A DNA stretch of 64,000 nt from Marthasterias glacialis (Eukaryota; Echinodermata; Asteroidea; Forcipulatida; Asteriidae), in assembly GCA_911728455.2 (NCBI GenBank), contig OU452225.1, positions 9,770,106 through 9,834,105 on the forward strand. The letters are read 5' to 3'. The notes beneath the pieces are model-generated. The model saw only the letters and a list, made by a program, of their open reading frames with translations, ran no database searches and had not been told where the DNA came from. A program made the position numbers and the translations under genes. Positions 43,078 to 56,800 of the stretch are shown piece after piece; the first letter of the stretch is position 1, and every line of letters starts with the position of its first letter.

Positions 43078-44830
43078 GACCAATAAAGTCAAAATCTCAT
43101 AAAAAGGAGTACAGCGCCTCAGTTACTGGGTCTAGACCTGAAGGCCAAGAGTTTTCCTCATCAATAATTGATGTACAGAGATTTCAAGGAGTACTCCTTA
43201 TCTATAACAGTTTATTTTAGTTTTAAATGCTGCCTTAATTGAAAGAACATAACATTTGTCTTCTGATAACAACTTTCACAATTTTGAGCTGCTAGCTAGT
43301 GCTAGGGATTGGAGTTTTTATCTTTTGTTGCTTTTAAGTTTTAAAGGCAAAGTATACCTTTGGTTTTTGGAACCGTACATTTGCCTTAATCAATGCTATA
43401 ATTGTAGATATATGCCATACAACTAACCTGTGTAAATTTCAGTACAAAAGGTGGCAGCGTTTTTGAGATATCACCAAAAATCTGGAGCGGTTGTGTTCAC
43501 GCAGAAGAAGTATCCGTCATTGGAATACACATTCTGAGAAGCGTTACGACCATAACGCTTCTCAGATTCAAATTTTGGTGGGATAAAAAGTGATGTATTT
43601 TTCCATAACTGCAGTACTTCGAAGTGAAACGTTTCTCAACATGCATTATACTATCCAAAGCTGCTGTACTTCTTACCAAGTGAGTTATTAAAATTGCCAT
43701 AAATTTTCAGAGTCATTACCAAACGTATACAGACCCTTTAACACCCTACTAAGGGCCTATTCTGATGTACCATCCATATGGCGGCAGACAAAATCGCATA
43801 AGCAGTCTTTGTTTAAAGGTCAGATATTTTTCGTGAGATTTTAGTGGGCTAGTCCGAGACAGGCTGTGTTAATGTTGGGGCTATCGTCCGTAGCACTCCG
43901 TGCCATACACAACGCGACGTCAGTGCAGTCACTGTAGTGTAAGGAACGCTATCGCGCAGAACGCGCCCAACTTGTATTGTAAACAGTATACGAACTTGGG
44001 GCGAATAATCTTTTACTGTACGTAGACATACACATATATTTTAAGGGGCGAAATGACAGGTAACATTTTTGAGAAAACAAGTTGAACTGTTTATGGAATT
44101 TCTGGAAACTTACCCGCATTTACATAATAAAAGGACGGCAAAAACAGCACATGGAGAATAAAACACAAACTACTTCTTGTAAACATAATGTAGTGGCAGA
44201 ACACCTTTTTTATTTTCCAGCACAGAGTCAGAGTAGAGATATTTTCTGCCGATATCGTTTCCGTCCCGTGTTCAATAAAAATCTGAGCAGCCGCTTGAGG
44301 GCGGTAAATAACTTACGCAAGCGCAGTTTTTCAAGGTCGATTTCTAACAGTAGCTGGCTATGGCTAAAGTTAAGGGCTGGGTTCGATGAGTCACTGGAAT
44401 AGTTTATTTATATATGGGTAACGTTTAATTACACAATGGACAGAACAAGTGTTTAAAAACAAAGTATAGATTTAAACAACTTTTTTATCACAAAGAATTT
44501 GAAAAAATGCAATTGAAAATGTTTAATTATTTTTATAGAGAATTACAGCTAAATTTTACCCAAAAAATGATGTATATGTTTATGTAGTACACCACTAATA
44601 AAAAGTGGATTGTGCTGAAATCATTTGCGGCTTTGACTACAAATCTTAGCCCAATCAAACATGCTAAATAAAACTAAGATTAAGAAAGCTACACACACAT
44701 CATTGATGCATGTATTGTTATATACCACCGATTGCAGTCTACTCTTGTCTTAGTCCTACTACAAAACAAAGTAGAATTTGTTGTAACTTCACGAAACTGG
44801 TTCTTATGGTTTTTCTGTCAAGTTGATGTT
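43078..44830. other. SPTLC1 5' flank
   Basis: No ORF I trust. Holds a CpG-rich patch (43880-44000), then AT-rich sequence. A donor-like CAG/GTAACA at 44055 and the acceptor-like TTTTTCTGTCAAG before 44823 could bound a 5'UTR intron of SPTLC1. Confidence 0.35.
43880..44000. promoter_or_regulatory. Candidate divergent promoter of SPTLC1 and PGAP6
   Basis: A local cluster of about a dozen CpGs in an otherwise CpG-poor AT-rich gap, including CGCGACGTCAGTGCAGTCAC with a CREB/ATF-type core (TGACGTCGCG on the minus strand) and ATCGCGCAGAACGCGCCC. The position between head-to-head genes suggests a shared start region; this is inference only. Confidence 0.3.
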
Positions 44831-47800
44831 ATGAACGACAACATGGAGAGCGTGCTGCCACTTCTGACTCCAGAGCCATGGAGTTTCGGGGAACTTTTCG
44901 AGGCATTTCGGCAGGTGAGATTTTTTCATTGGTTACCACATCATCATTTTCATTCTATTTCCATTTGCAAACAAACACCAGTCCATGCCGGCGGAACAAA
45001 CTAGCCCCCTCCACTTCCTGGGCCGGACGTAAGCCCACAATGCACAAAGCGGTGGGATTCTTTTCACGGAATTGCCTGAACCTCTTTTCTTTGAGGGTAC
45101 TGCTGGCACAAAGAAACCCTGACTTGACAATGCCAAGAGAACAAATTCTCTTTATCAGTTGGTTTGGATTGACCGTTTTGTACAGAAGCGTTAAAAAAAG
45201 AGCCATAACGAAAAAAATATTCAAGATGTTATCTTGCCGTGGCGAGTTACTATCTCGCCGCGGTGAGATACGGCGAGTTACTATCTAAAAAAATTTGTTT
45301 TCATTGTCGCCATTTAACGCTTCCGTAGTTTTGTTTCTCGACCGAGAAATGTCAAATTCACGCATCGAGAGATGCAAAACATCGGCCATTATCTATCTGC
45401 CTATTCCTATCCCCTATGGCATAGGAGTGGAACTAAACTCGAACTAAACTGGCTCGATTGGTGGCTCACTTGGACTTACCTTCGTTGAGCCGAAATACAA
45501 TGAATGGACAATGGTGGAAGCCTCTCGATACCTCGTAAGATGTTATCCCCTTCTTGGAACAAAAGGACAAAGTTCTAAAGTATAATTGGGGATTACACAA
45601 CAACCACCTCTCAATGGCCACAAAATGCCAATATATTCAAGACCTTTTTTATCCTTGTGTGGGTGAAACAAAGCGTTAGACGGCGCGTGTGGTCTTTGCA
45701 TGCTCCGCAGTTGAATGATTGGGCGACCTTTGTTCCGGTGGTCCAAAATTACATAATAATACGGCTAACGTTTCCAGGCAGGGGAAACATTTGTGTGTTT
45801 TCACGTCATCCGGTGTCAACTGGTTTAATACTCTCCGGGAATGCTTATAAAAACAGGCCTTTTGAAGGATGTGAGTATGATGTGAGCACGGTGAAGCAAT
45901 GTACAGGGAATACAATCAAATCATCTGAACTTCATAGCAACCAATGCATGTAGTGTTGTGGTAGCACAAGCATTTCTAATTTCTCAGTCCACCACTCACC
46001 AGTGCAGCAGAGGCATGCAAGTTCTCTGCAGTTCCATGGATTTCCATGTGGTGAATGCTTCACAGCAGACGGATAGTTCCGTGCACAGTTGTGCCATCAT
46101 AAACAAACTGTGCAGTTGAATAGTTTCAAATGGTTGATCAACTCGCTGGACAATGTTACCACAAGTAGAAGGGTTAATAACAAACTTTGCCGGAATGTGA
46201 TTTCTCAGAATTTTTCCTGATTTCAGGATTTTTTCTCAAAATGTCCTTGATCCTTCAAATTTTCTTGAAAGAGTGTATAAAAGCAGTCACCAAACAAAGG
46301 AAGAAAGAAATAGTCCGCATTGTGTCTAAACCTGTAGTTTTGTATTTCTGGTGTATTGTATTTCTGGGTCTGCAAACCCAGGTTCTGGGTCTAGAATAAG
46401 GGGGAACCCAGGCCTGCAAGCCATTTTTCAGGAATTTTCACATTCTGCAAATCTCATCCCTGACTTTGACATGCAGATGGGAAAGGCAGTAATATGGCAC
46501 ACATCCTAACTTAAACACCTCCGTTTTTCTCCTTGTCTGCAGGCACCAATGTACCATCTCATCTTTGAAGGCATTCTGATTATCTTCATTGTTCGCTTAT
46601 TGTTCTCCAAGAGTTACTCGATTCAGTCTAAAATGGAACTCACTGAAAAGGTACCTTACTTAGAAGCAGGGTTGTAGCAAGAGACAATTGAGTACCGGTC
46701 GCAAAATTTGTAGTTCCAAATTTGTAGGACATGAGGGTCCATTTCTGGGTCGGAAACATTTCAGAGCTTTATAATTCAAATCATACCTTTTTACCTGTAA
46801 CAGGCCTCGATCTTAAGAAAAACGGGGGCAGGCCTTTGCTGGCCAAATCAGAGAAATTGTACAAGGGCATACTGGCCAAGTTGGTAGTGACAGTGCAATT
46901 TTTCTGAAGGGCATGATGGCCAACTCGACAGGGCATGAGGCCAATGGCTTCGGTGGCCTCGGTTAAGATCAAGGCCTGCTGTAAGAAGCTACTAATCTTA
47001 CCAGATTAGAATTCCATGGCCGCATAAATTTTTGTCGGGGGGTTTTGGACATCAGATATTCCTCATAAATCCATCAGTTTCGTGAAATAATTCCACATCT
47101 ACCCATAATGACCACGGAGCACAGTCAGAGATCGAAAGTGTTTGATTTTTCCTGAGGGAGGAAAACCAGAGGGTCCGGAGAAAAATCCCTGTGGCACAGG
47201 AGAGAACCAATGTTCAACTCTATTCACATATGGGCCTAGCCGGGATTGGATCCTGGGCCACAGTGGTGATGACAGGCCTGGAATTGTACCCAAGCCATGG
47301 CCTCTGTTGCCCTGGTCTTGGCCTTGGTGCCCCTTCAAAAGTTTCCCATGGACTTTAAGATTTTCGAATGGAAGTGCCCTTTGCAAAATGAAAATGGCCT
47401 TGCCCTCTCAAAGACGAAATTCCAGGCCTATGATGAAAGGCATTCGCTTTTCGCATTAGCAACCCACGCCACCAAAATAAGGCCGAATCCAAATTTGCGG
47501 CTACGGCTACGGCTGTTGCTATGGACATCCTATACTTCAACGCATGATGATGCAGTGATCCAGCCGTAGCCAAAGCCACTAATTTGGACTTATAATCTGA
47601 TATTGTTAATCTTCACTTTCCCCAGGAGAAGGACCAGTTGATTGAGGAGTGGGTACCAGAGCCTCTCGTACCGAAACTACCAGCCGATTATGAGCCTGTC
47701 AAGTACAAACTTGTCACACAGTAAGAACCAAATGAATCTAACATTCCTTGAGGATCTAGAGAAGTTTAAAATGAGGAGAGATGAAATCAGGCCCATGCTA

Positions 47801-50800
47801 ACGGGGAGTGCTGTGGGTGCTGCAGCACCCCCAATTTTGGGGATGGGGTGCTAAAATATACCAGGGTTCTCCCCAGGATTTTTTAAAACTGGGGGGGCAT
47901 TCTGGACCCCAATTTTGAAAGTGTGGCCGAAGCACGTTGAATTGGTAGCAGGCCCTTGACATGTTTTTATGTAATGTTTATGTTTGGTTCGAAAAGCTCT
48001 ACTGTGCAATCTGGAGTATTTAATATGGTTTTATGTTAGGATTTTTTGTGAATTTGATATTAAAATCTAAAAAAAAAAAAATAAAAAAAAATGTTTTTTT
48101 TTGGCGTATCGCCCGTAATTTCTGCATATCAGCCTGTAATTTCTGCGTATCCGCCCGATAGGCTAGCTTGTGCATGGGGAGAACCCTGCATTCTATATTA
48201 ACCCTCCACTTTTTAAACATAAAAATGCAAATTCTATCATAAGAACGACTCTTACTTCATCAAGAAGTATCACATAAGTATATTTATGACAGTATCGGCC
48301 TGTATGTAGAATTCCCACTACTTCATGTCTAACTTTCATGACATTGGCACAACAAGCCGGCGTGCATGCAACCCAGCACCCAGCAGCCCCTGGCAAAAAT
48401 GTGTTCTCGATGGCCTGGTTGAAACTGTGAGTGTCTGAATATTATTTTGGTTTTACCCAACACCAGTTTGGTGATAAGCACTGCATACTTAGTGCATACG
48501 GAGTCTTGCAGAAGGAATTGAATTGTTTGCCGTACCCACTGCTAATTACAGGATTCCAACTGACCTCAAGTTTATGGCAGTTGAAACATCTGCAACATCA
48601 ACTCTAGAATACGGGGGTCATGGGTTCAAATCCCACTCAAGTAGCCTGTTGATTTTTTTTCCCCGCAGTACTTGGATATGGGTGTAAGGGTACAACCAAA
48701 ATAACGTAAACAAATTCTTTCATATTTTCCAAACCTATGTTGCATTCTGTTACTTTCTTTTAGTCGACAGCATGTTACTGATCTAATTTGGTTATCTGTT
48801 CACAGACAGGGTGGAAGCATGCTGACAGTTGATGGCAAACAAGGAATCAATCTTGGAACATTTAACTTCCTTGGAATGCTGGGAAGGAAGGAAACAGAGG
48901 TACGATAACATTAACATTAGCCCCAACACCTGACGTCACACTTCAGGGTGTGTGAATAACGCCAGATACCGGCCTTTAGCTGGTTGCCTGCCAGATGTAC
49001 CTTTGACTTTGCATTAGCGTGTCATGGCCAAGCCGTCTAGAGCACTGGACTAAAGTTGTGGTGGTTAAGTTATTGGGATTTGGGTTCGAATCCCGGTCAT
49101 GACACTTGTGTCCTTTAGCTAGAGTGGGTATCTGTGAGGGTAGAGGTTGATTTTGTGTTTGAAAAAGCCTTCGGAGCACCACGGGAGCTCGAGGCTGTAT
49201 ACTCCCCAGGGAGCTGAGAAAGATTACAGGAATGTTATTGGCCCAATGACCAGAGCACTGATGTAAAGCGCATTGAAACATTATTGTAAAATGCGCTTTA
49301 TAAGAACTAGTTATTGTTATTATTCATGGCATTATGCTGTGTTTGTATGTGTGTGTAGTATTAGTCTGGTAGCATGTATAATGTCTATCAAATGAAACCA
49401 TTGGTTTTGTAAGACCAGTGCTGTACAGATTAAGACAGGGGACCAGTCTACATTAACATAAAAGAATGACTGATGACCATATTTAACAGTGCAAACTGTA
49501 AGAGATATCTTCTAGCGTGGATATTTCAGTATTAAGATTACCATCTGTAACTTTTTTTTTTACTAATATATTACAGGAGGCAGCTGTTAAAAGTCTGAAG
49601 AAGTACGGAGTTGGAACCTGCGGCCCTAGAGGATTTTATGGAACAATGGGTAAGAATTTTGGGACACTATTTTCCAAACAAAAAGGTTCTGTCTTTTCGT
49701 CTTCATACAGGCCTGTGAAATCTCTGATTTGAAGTCGATATCCGTTTTTTCATTGAATGTAGCCAATTTTTATTTCTACTTTTTTTTTAAAGACTTTCTG
49801 AAAACGTTATTATTTTGCAGAGTGCGATTTTCGAACGCATGCATGTGGTGGTAGTCTTTGCTATCTCACTTCTTCGCATGCTACAATACAGGAAAGAACT
49901 ATTGAACAGCAAAATTTTAAAAAGGCATTACTTAACAACCTAAGAGGGCGCTTATGAACGGCTTGAAAATGAAAACTACGTATCTGTTCATGCAATGCCA
50001 TCGGTGGTGCGTCCGCTAAAGCAGTGTATAGCATGCGTTGTTGCTGGTTCATGTGCTAAATTCCTTGGATAGCATGGTCAACAATGCACGGTTCTTGTTC
50101 AGAAACTGGAGCTTGTTTGCCAAAAAACTACACAATCTGTAGGTTTTACTTTAATAACATTATAATATGTAGGATGACCTAGATGAAAAAAAAGAAGACT
50201 TTTTTGCAGTATCAATGTAAGATTTGTCTCTCTTGGTCCCTTTGCTTTTTTTGTTTTCTTGCGGGGCGATGAAATGCATCTGAAAATCATTGTACGTCCG
50301 TTTCTATTCTGATCGAATGCCATTAGTTTTTAGATTCAGCGCGACGTAGCTATTGCTCCTTGTATGTATTTTTTCCTTATTTTTTCCCTAGGTCAACTCA
50401 CAGGCCTGTTCATAATAAACGAAAGCAAACTTGTGTTTCCAGGAAACTGATGATAATTCTTGCACACATGTTTTCTTTGTAGATGTACATATGAACTTTG
50501 AGCAGCGTATTGCTAGTTTCTTTGGTATGGAGGAAGGCATCCTATATTCCTATGGGTTCTCAACTGTAGCCAGCTGCATCCCAGCTTACTCTAAAAGGGG
50601 AGATATCATTTTCTGGTAAGAAAATACTGTAATTATTTTATAACTTTAGGCTGTCCATTTTTAGGTGTTGAGACTAACTAGCAGTTGCCGATTTTTCTTT
50701 GGACCCTGGAAGAATATGCAAATTATTTAAACAAAAGTAACATATTTTTGTAAGGTGCTATGACAAAGATGTGGCAGCATCTGCACACCATAACAGTGAT

Positions 50801-53800
50801 CGACCACTTAGCAGTAGATTTCTTAATCTTGGCTATGTTTACAGTCCATCAGGCCTGGCATTTCACAGAGGCCATGGCCTCTAAGACCTTTATCATGCTG
50901 CCACCATCTTGGTCATGTTCCCTGTATCCAATAACAGTAATATATGCTAATATTCATTGTACAAAAAGGAACCAGACTGTTTGCCCTTCCAGCCTTGGTT
51001 TGGTTACATTGATTTGAATAGGAGAAAATCAAGATGGCCGCACCATGATAAAGGTCTATTGCCCCTGGTCCCGGCCATGATGCCCCTTCAAAAGTTTCCC
51101 CTAGACTTTAAGATTTCCCAGTGGAAGTACCTTTTGCAGAATGCAGATGACCTTGCCCTCACTAAGATGAAATTCCAGGTCTGGTTCGTTGTCAACTAAT
51201 CCACGGTGTTGTTTCATCACCAGTTATTTACCCACCCACCTCATATCTTAACCACCACGATTCTTAATTGGAGAGATGTTTACATGGCGTTATAAACCTT
51301 AGTTTCTAGATGTCTCTTCCTCTGAATCCTACTCACAGTTTTTTGGGTCTCTAGTGTAGTATGATTGACTTGGTTTGGCTTTGTGGCGTGTCATGGCTGA
51401 GGGGTCAATCGCATTGGGGACGTAAAGCCGTTGCTCCCGTGTATTGTGTAATGCACGTAAAAGAATCCTATACGCTGATGGTTAAGAGAAGGGGTTTGCC
51501 TGGTGTTTCTGGCAAGGCTGGCTGCAGATTGCGCCGCAGCACCTTGTAAACCGTTAAATAGTTCTATGTAAATGAATTGGTCTTATGTTTCAAACATTGT
51601 TCCGCAAACCGTGTAGAGAAAAGCAAATGAGGGTTTGAGACGTCCTCGGGTGTCATAAAGTGCTATATAAGAACTGCGAGTTGTTGTTTATATTATTACG
51701 ATTAACTCCTTTACCATTCGATGTAGTGATGAAGGAGTGTGCTTTGCAGTACAGATGGGGCTTCTAGCTTCGCGTAGTCAGATTAAATTCTTCAAACACA
51801 ATGACATGGAGGATCTAGAAAGATTGTTAGAGGAACAAGCAGTTGAAGACAAGAAGGTACGCCCCCCCCCTTTCCCCTTCCCCTTGCTCCCCCTTCCCTT
51901 AGCCACAGAAAGGGTTTGTAGAAATCAACAGACCGTGGCAGAATATCACTGCACATAAACAAGCTGTCACAAACATCAGTAAACAAATTCCTACCAACAT
52001 TTTAATGCAATATGTTACAGGCAGTTGAAGTCAATCACTGTTCAACACCATGCAGTTATCATGAACTGTATGCTTACCAATTATACCATGTAAAAACATC
52101 TCGTAAACACACTAGGGGCTAGAAAAGCCCCAGATAAAATTGAAAATACAATTCCACGGATTTTCGATTGCAGAGATGGCACCGAAAGACATGACTGTTA
52201 GCTAATTATACAACAACTCATTAGGTCTATGGTATTGCCTTAATGGTGTGCATAACATTGATAAGATCAAAAACATAACTGTTCACTGATTTGCACGCAA
52301 CTTACAGTTTTATTTATTTATTTAAAACATATTTAACGAGGATGGCCCATCCAGCACAGCCGATCATGTGGGGTCCTCCCATTATGTAAAAATACGTCCA
52401 AGATAAAAAAAACAAAGCAACAAAGACAAGACTTTGCCAGAAAAAAAAATGGGCAATAACAGTACAAAAATAGATTGACAAGATTGCACCCCCTAACAAC
52501 CACCGAAAAATTACAGATGGGAGTTAAAATTGCACACAAAAAAGGAATAACCAAGAATTTAAAAATACAAGTTAAAAACTACGAGTGCCCCTCATCCTCC
52601 TTCAATATAGACCATAAAGCAGATTATACATGGTGTATAATTATAGATGGTATAAAGATGGTTACCATGGAAAACTTGCCTTATTTTTTGCTTGAAATTA
52701 TGTATTTTTTTTTGAAAATGAGTTAAACAATTAATATTGAAATCGCGAGTTCAAAATCTGATGTTTGATAACAGTGAAAACTTAAAAGTTTTGTTTGCAC
52801 TATTTGCAACATTTGCTATTAAGAATGCAACCAATTGAGAGTTCAACTCAGAGAGAATGCAACCAATTGCAAATGTTACCAATTGAGAATGCAACTAATA
52901 GGTGACTTTGGCACGATAGGTGGCAGCAGACCTACCAGGTAATCCCATTGTTTATGATCTGAGCATGCACATGTATCTGAGAACAATGGATTTAACTAGT
53001 AAGTCTGCTGCCACCTAGTGTTCTCAAAAGGCTACCATTGTGGATGCAACCAATTTTGCATGTCATCAATTGAGAATTCAACCAACAGAGAATTCAATCA
53101 ATGGAGAACGCAACCCGTTGTGAATGCAACCAATCGAGAATGCAACCAATTGAGAATATAACCACTTGAGAATGCAACCAATTGCAAATGTTTCAAGTAT
53201 GATCCTTTGAATGAATTTTCAAACTCAGTAGTAGCATTAACGTCTTCAACAGATTTGTAACATCTTCTTATGTATAATTATGCAGAATCCTAAAAAGGCT
53301 AAGAAGACTCGCAAGTTCATGGTCGTGGAAGGGCTGTACACAAACACAGGCCAAATAACACCCATTGATAAACTGGTAAGTGCTTTAAGAATGTGTGCAT
53401 TAAATAACAAATTAACATCAACAAATAATTGTAATCTAACTTTGTGCATGAGCGAAATTCAATACCCTACAGATCTTAAAGATTCTACACCCCATGTTAT
53501 TAGTGATTAGACTTTACAGAGCTGCTTTTTTTTCATTTCCCCTTCAGGTTGAATTCAAATACAAGTACAAAGTGCGCATATTTTTGGATGAGAGTATGTC
53601 ATTTGGTGTTCTTGGCAAAACAGGACTTGGTGTCACTCAGCATTTCGGAATTGATGTAAGTTCATTTTTAAGATGAATTTTTGTAAGTTATGTCTTGTGG
53701 CTCCATGTTTCAACTTTTTCACTTTCAAATTGGTGTCTGAGTTTGGACCAAACCCTGCCCAAGATTATGACGTTTGACGTTTGTTTTGTTACAACTCTGT

Positions 53801-56800
53801 GTAAGTTCACTAACAATCATATTTGCTGGCAGTATTAATCTATGCATGGATGTGTTGACTGTGTCGCAGGTGACGGACATTGATCTCATTTCGGCTTCAA
53901 TGGAAACTGCACTTGGAACCCTGGGAGGATTCTGTGTTGGCTCCAAGTTTGTTGTCGATCACCAAGTAAGTCATTTCCTTAAAGTTCTTTTAAAGGTAGA
54001 ATACAGGAATTGTTTTTTTTTTGTTTTTTTGTAAAAGTATCAGTCTGAAAGCTCACTGATTCTGAAGTTCATACCAGTACCAATCTTCCAGAGAAATATT
54101 TCCCTCTGAAAGCTCACTGACTCTGAAGTTCATACCAGTACCAATCCTCCAGAGAAATATTTCCATCTAAAAGCTCACTGACTCTAAAGTTCATACCAAT
54201 ACCAATCTTCCAGAGAAATATTTCCCTCTGAAAGCTCACTGACTCTGAAGTTCATACCAGTACCAATCCTCCAGAGAAATATTTCCATCTAAAAGCTCAC
54301 TGACTCTAAAGTTCATACCAATACCAATCTTCCAGAGAAATATTTCCCTCTGAAAGCTCACTGACTCTGAAGTTCATACCAGTACCAATCTTCCAGAGAA
54401 ATATTTCCCTCTGAAAGATCACTGACTGTGAAGTTCATACCAGTACCAATCTTCCAGAGAAATATTTCACTCTGAAAGATCACTGACTCTGAAGTTCATA
54501 CAAGTACCAATCTTCCAGAGAAATATTTCCCTCTGAAAGCTCACTGACTCTGAAGTTCATATCAGTACCAATCTTCCTGAGAAATATTTCCCTCTGAAAG
54601 ATCACTGACTGTGAAGTTCATACCAGTACCAATCCTCCATAGAAATATTTCTGTCTGAAATTCTGTTAAAGTCAAGAAAACAGAAGACCCGGCTTTTAAT
54701 TTTGCTTGTAACAATCAAAATTAGGGACAATATGGTTACGTGCCGGAAAATATGCACGGTTTTTAACTAATTTCTCCTGACTAATGAATTGAGCCCAAAT
54801 TTTTTCAGGTTTGTATTTTCATGTATTGAATCACACAAAAAAAGAACACTGCACTATCAGCTTTACCAATCCTATATTTTACCTTTAATCTATTACATAG
54901 TACTTTATATCTAATAGATATTATTACACCAAATAATTCTCATCTGAAGCTTAACCAATCGCAAAGCTTTTGCATTTTATAACAAATATCTTCCAGTGAA
55001 TTTCTTCCAACATACCTTGGCTCAGCAAGCCTTAGTCAACAGTACGGATTTTCATGCTGCAGTTTTTGAAAGAGTAGCCCTCAACCATCCACATTATGCC
55101 ATCACCACATGTTCCATTGTGGTAGTATTTACCGTTCAGATTAGATTCTCCACATTTGTCGTACCACCATCCACCACCACCACTTTTGTGGGCACAATTT
55201 TTGTTCTTCTTTAAGTCGTTGTCTACATCTATGGTTGTGAAGGATTGCCCATTGTTATTATTCAATGCGTCTCCAGCATCACCAGTAAAGAGACTGACAT
55301 GAAGAGTGTACTGATTTCCTGATACTTTAAATGAACCGTACTTGGCCCAAGCCGTGATGTTATTCCACTCCATGTCAATTCGTAGCTGCCATACTTCATT
55401 ACTTGCGGTCAGGGAGCGTAAGATATTATTCCCCAACCAAAACTCTCCGGATAAGCAGCCGAAGAAGCTTTCATACTCTGTCCAGCTACGAGCGAAATCT
55501 GTGCTGCCATCTCGGCGTTGTTGAATGACTATCCATCCCCCACCGTCGGTCTCCATATCACAGAGTACCATCAGACCGTTGGGGAATTGAACTGGAAATA
55601 GTATGTACACTCCACTCACGCCATGGCCAGCTTGTTGGAGCTTCTTGCAGCTGGTGTAATGAGGCAGTGCATATTGGGGTGTGAACACGTCAGAGTCGAA
55701 ATACAGACTGCCGTTTCGCTGACTGAAGGTCTGTGGAGAATGAGCTTTGGTGGCGTTGTTGAGCTCACATCGGTCATTGTCAACGTAGTAGTTCAACGAT
55801 TTGCATTTGACATCGGAGAGGCAGTCCCTGCCACAGATAACATAAGAAGATGTTGTGATCTCACGGTATGCGAAACCTTCCAGGGCAAAATCCTCCAATG
55901 GGTAAAACAACATTTCTAGCCGGCTGCATTGTTTCTTGGAGCATGTTTCCAGCCCATGAACTGTAAAAGCCAGGGTGACACAGGAGAGGAGAATGATGGT
56001 TTTTACGCTCATTTTGTTAACAGCAAAGATCACTGTAAATCAAAGCATGTTCAGGGCCTCTTCAGTACCAGTCAGTCTCTGAAGTATGTGTTCAGTCAAA
56101 AAATCGCATCACATTCATATAGACCAACGGTAGCACTTCAGAAATTAGACACCAGGCAAGAAACAGGACCACACCTCAAGAAAAGTGATCCTGAAATGAC
56201 CAACGACCAATGATATCAGCCAAGACTAGCCACTCCCAGATAACGAGACGAGATCCTTGATAATTTAGAGGCAATCAATATTATTGAATCGTCCGGTCTG
56301 CATTCATGAATAGCTTATTACACCTTGACAGAGACTAAGTTGAGATAGAGTCAGGATCCATTAAAAAGCTTTCTCGTTGCGTGTTGAAACACTGCCGAGG
56401 CCTCTTAATAATAAGTAGATCAATAAAATAAGACCAAGGTTTTGCCAGCGAATAAAAATCTATTTAAAAGTAATATGTGAGAGCGTCCTTACCTTCAAAA
56501 ACTGAACCCTGATTATCCATGGAGATAAAAAAGGGCTGACCTAGTTTTTCGAGAAAATTTGGCAATGGTGTGAGCCTTTCTCAAAGGCTAGTATTTGGAT
56601 TTCACAACCAAAGAGCTACATAAATGGTGTCATAATTCAAATATAGCTCTGCGTGCCTATCGTAAAGATAATGGGCCCTTTGAGAAGCTAGTTGGGTGTG
56701 ATTAAGTGCTACAAAATGAATGTAAGAAGTGCGAATTATTTTTGTTTTTGTTATTATTTACAGCGTTTATCTGGCCTTGGGTATTGCTTTTCTGCATCGC

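Noticed and set aside
47099-47459. Overlapping ORFs of about 100 codons on both strands
   Set aside because: They span a C element; frames are not kept in the other C copies.
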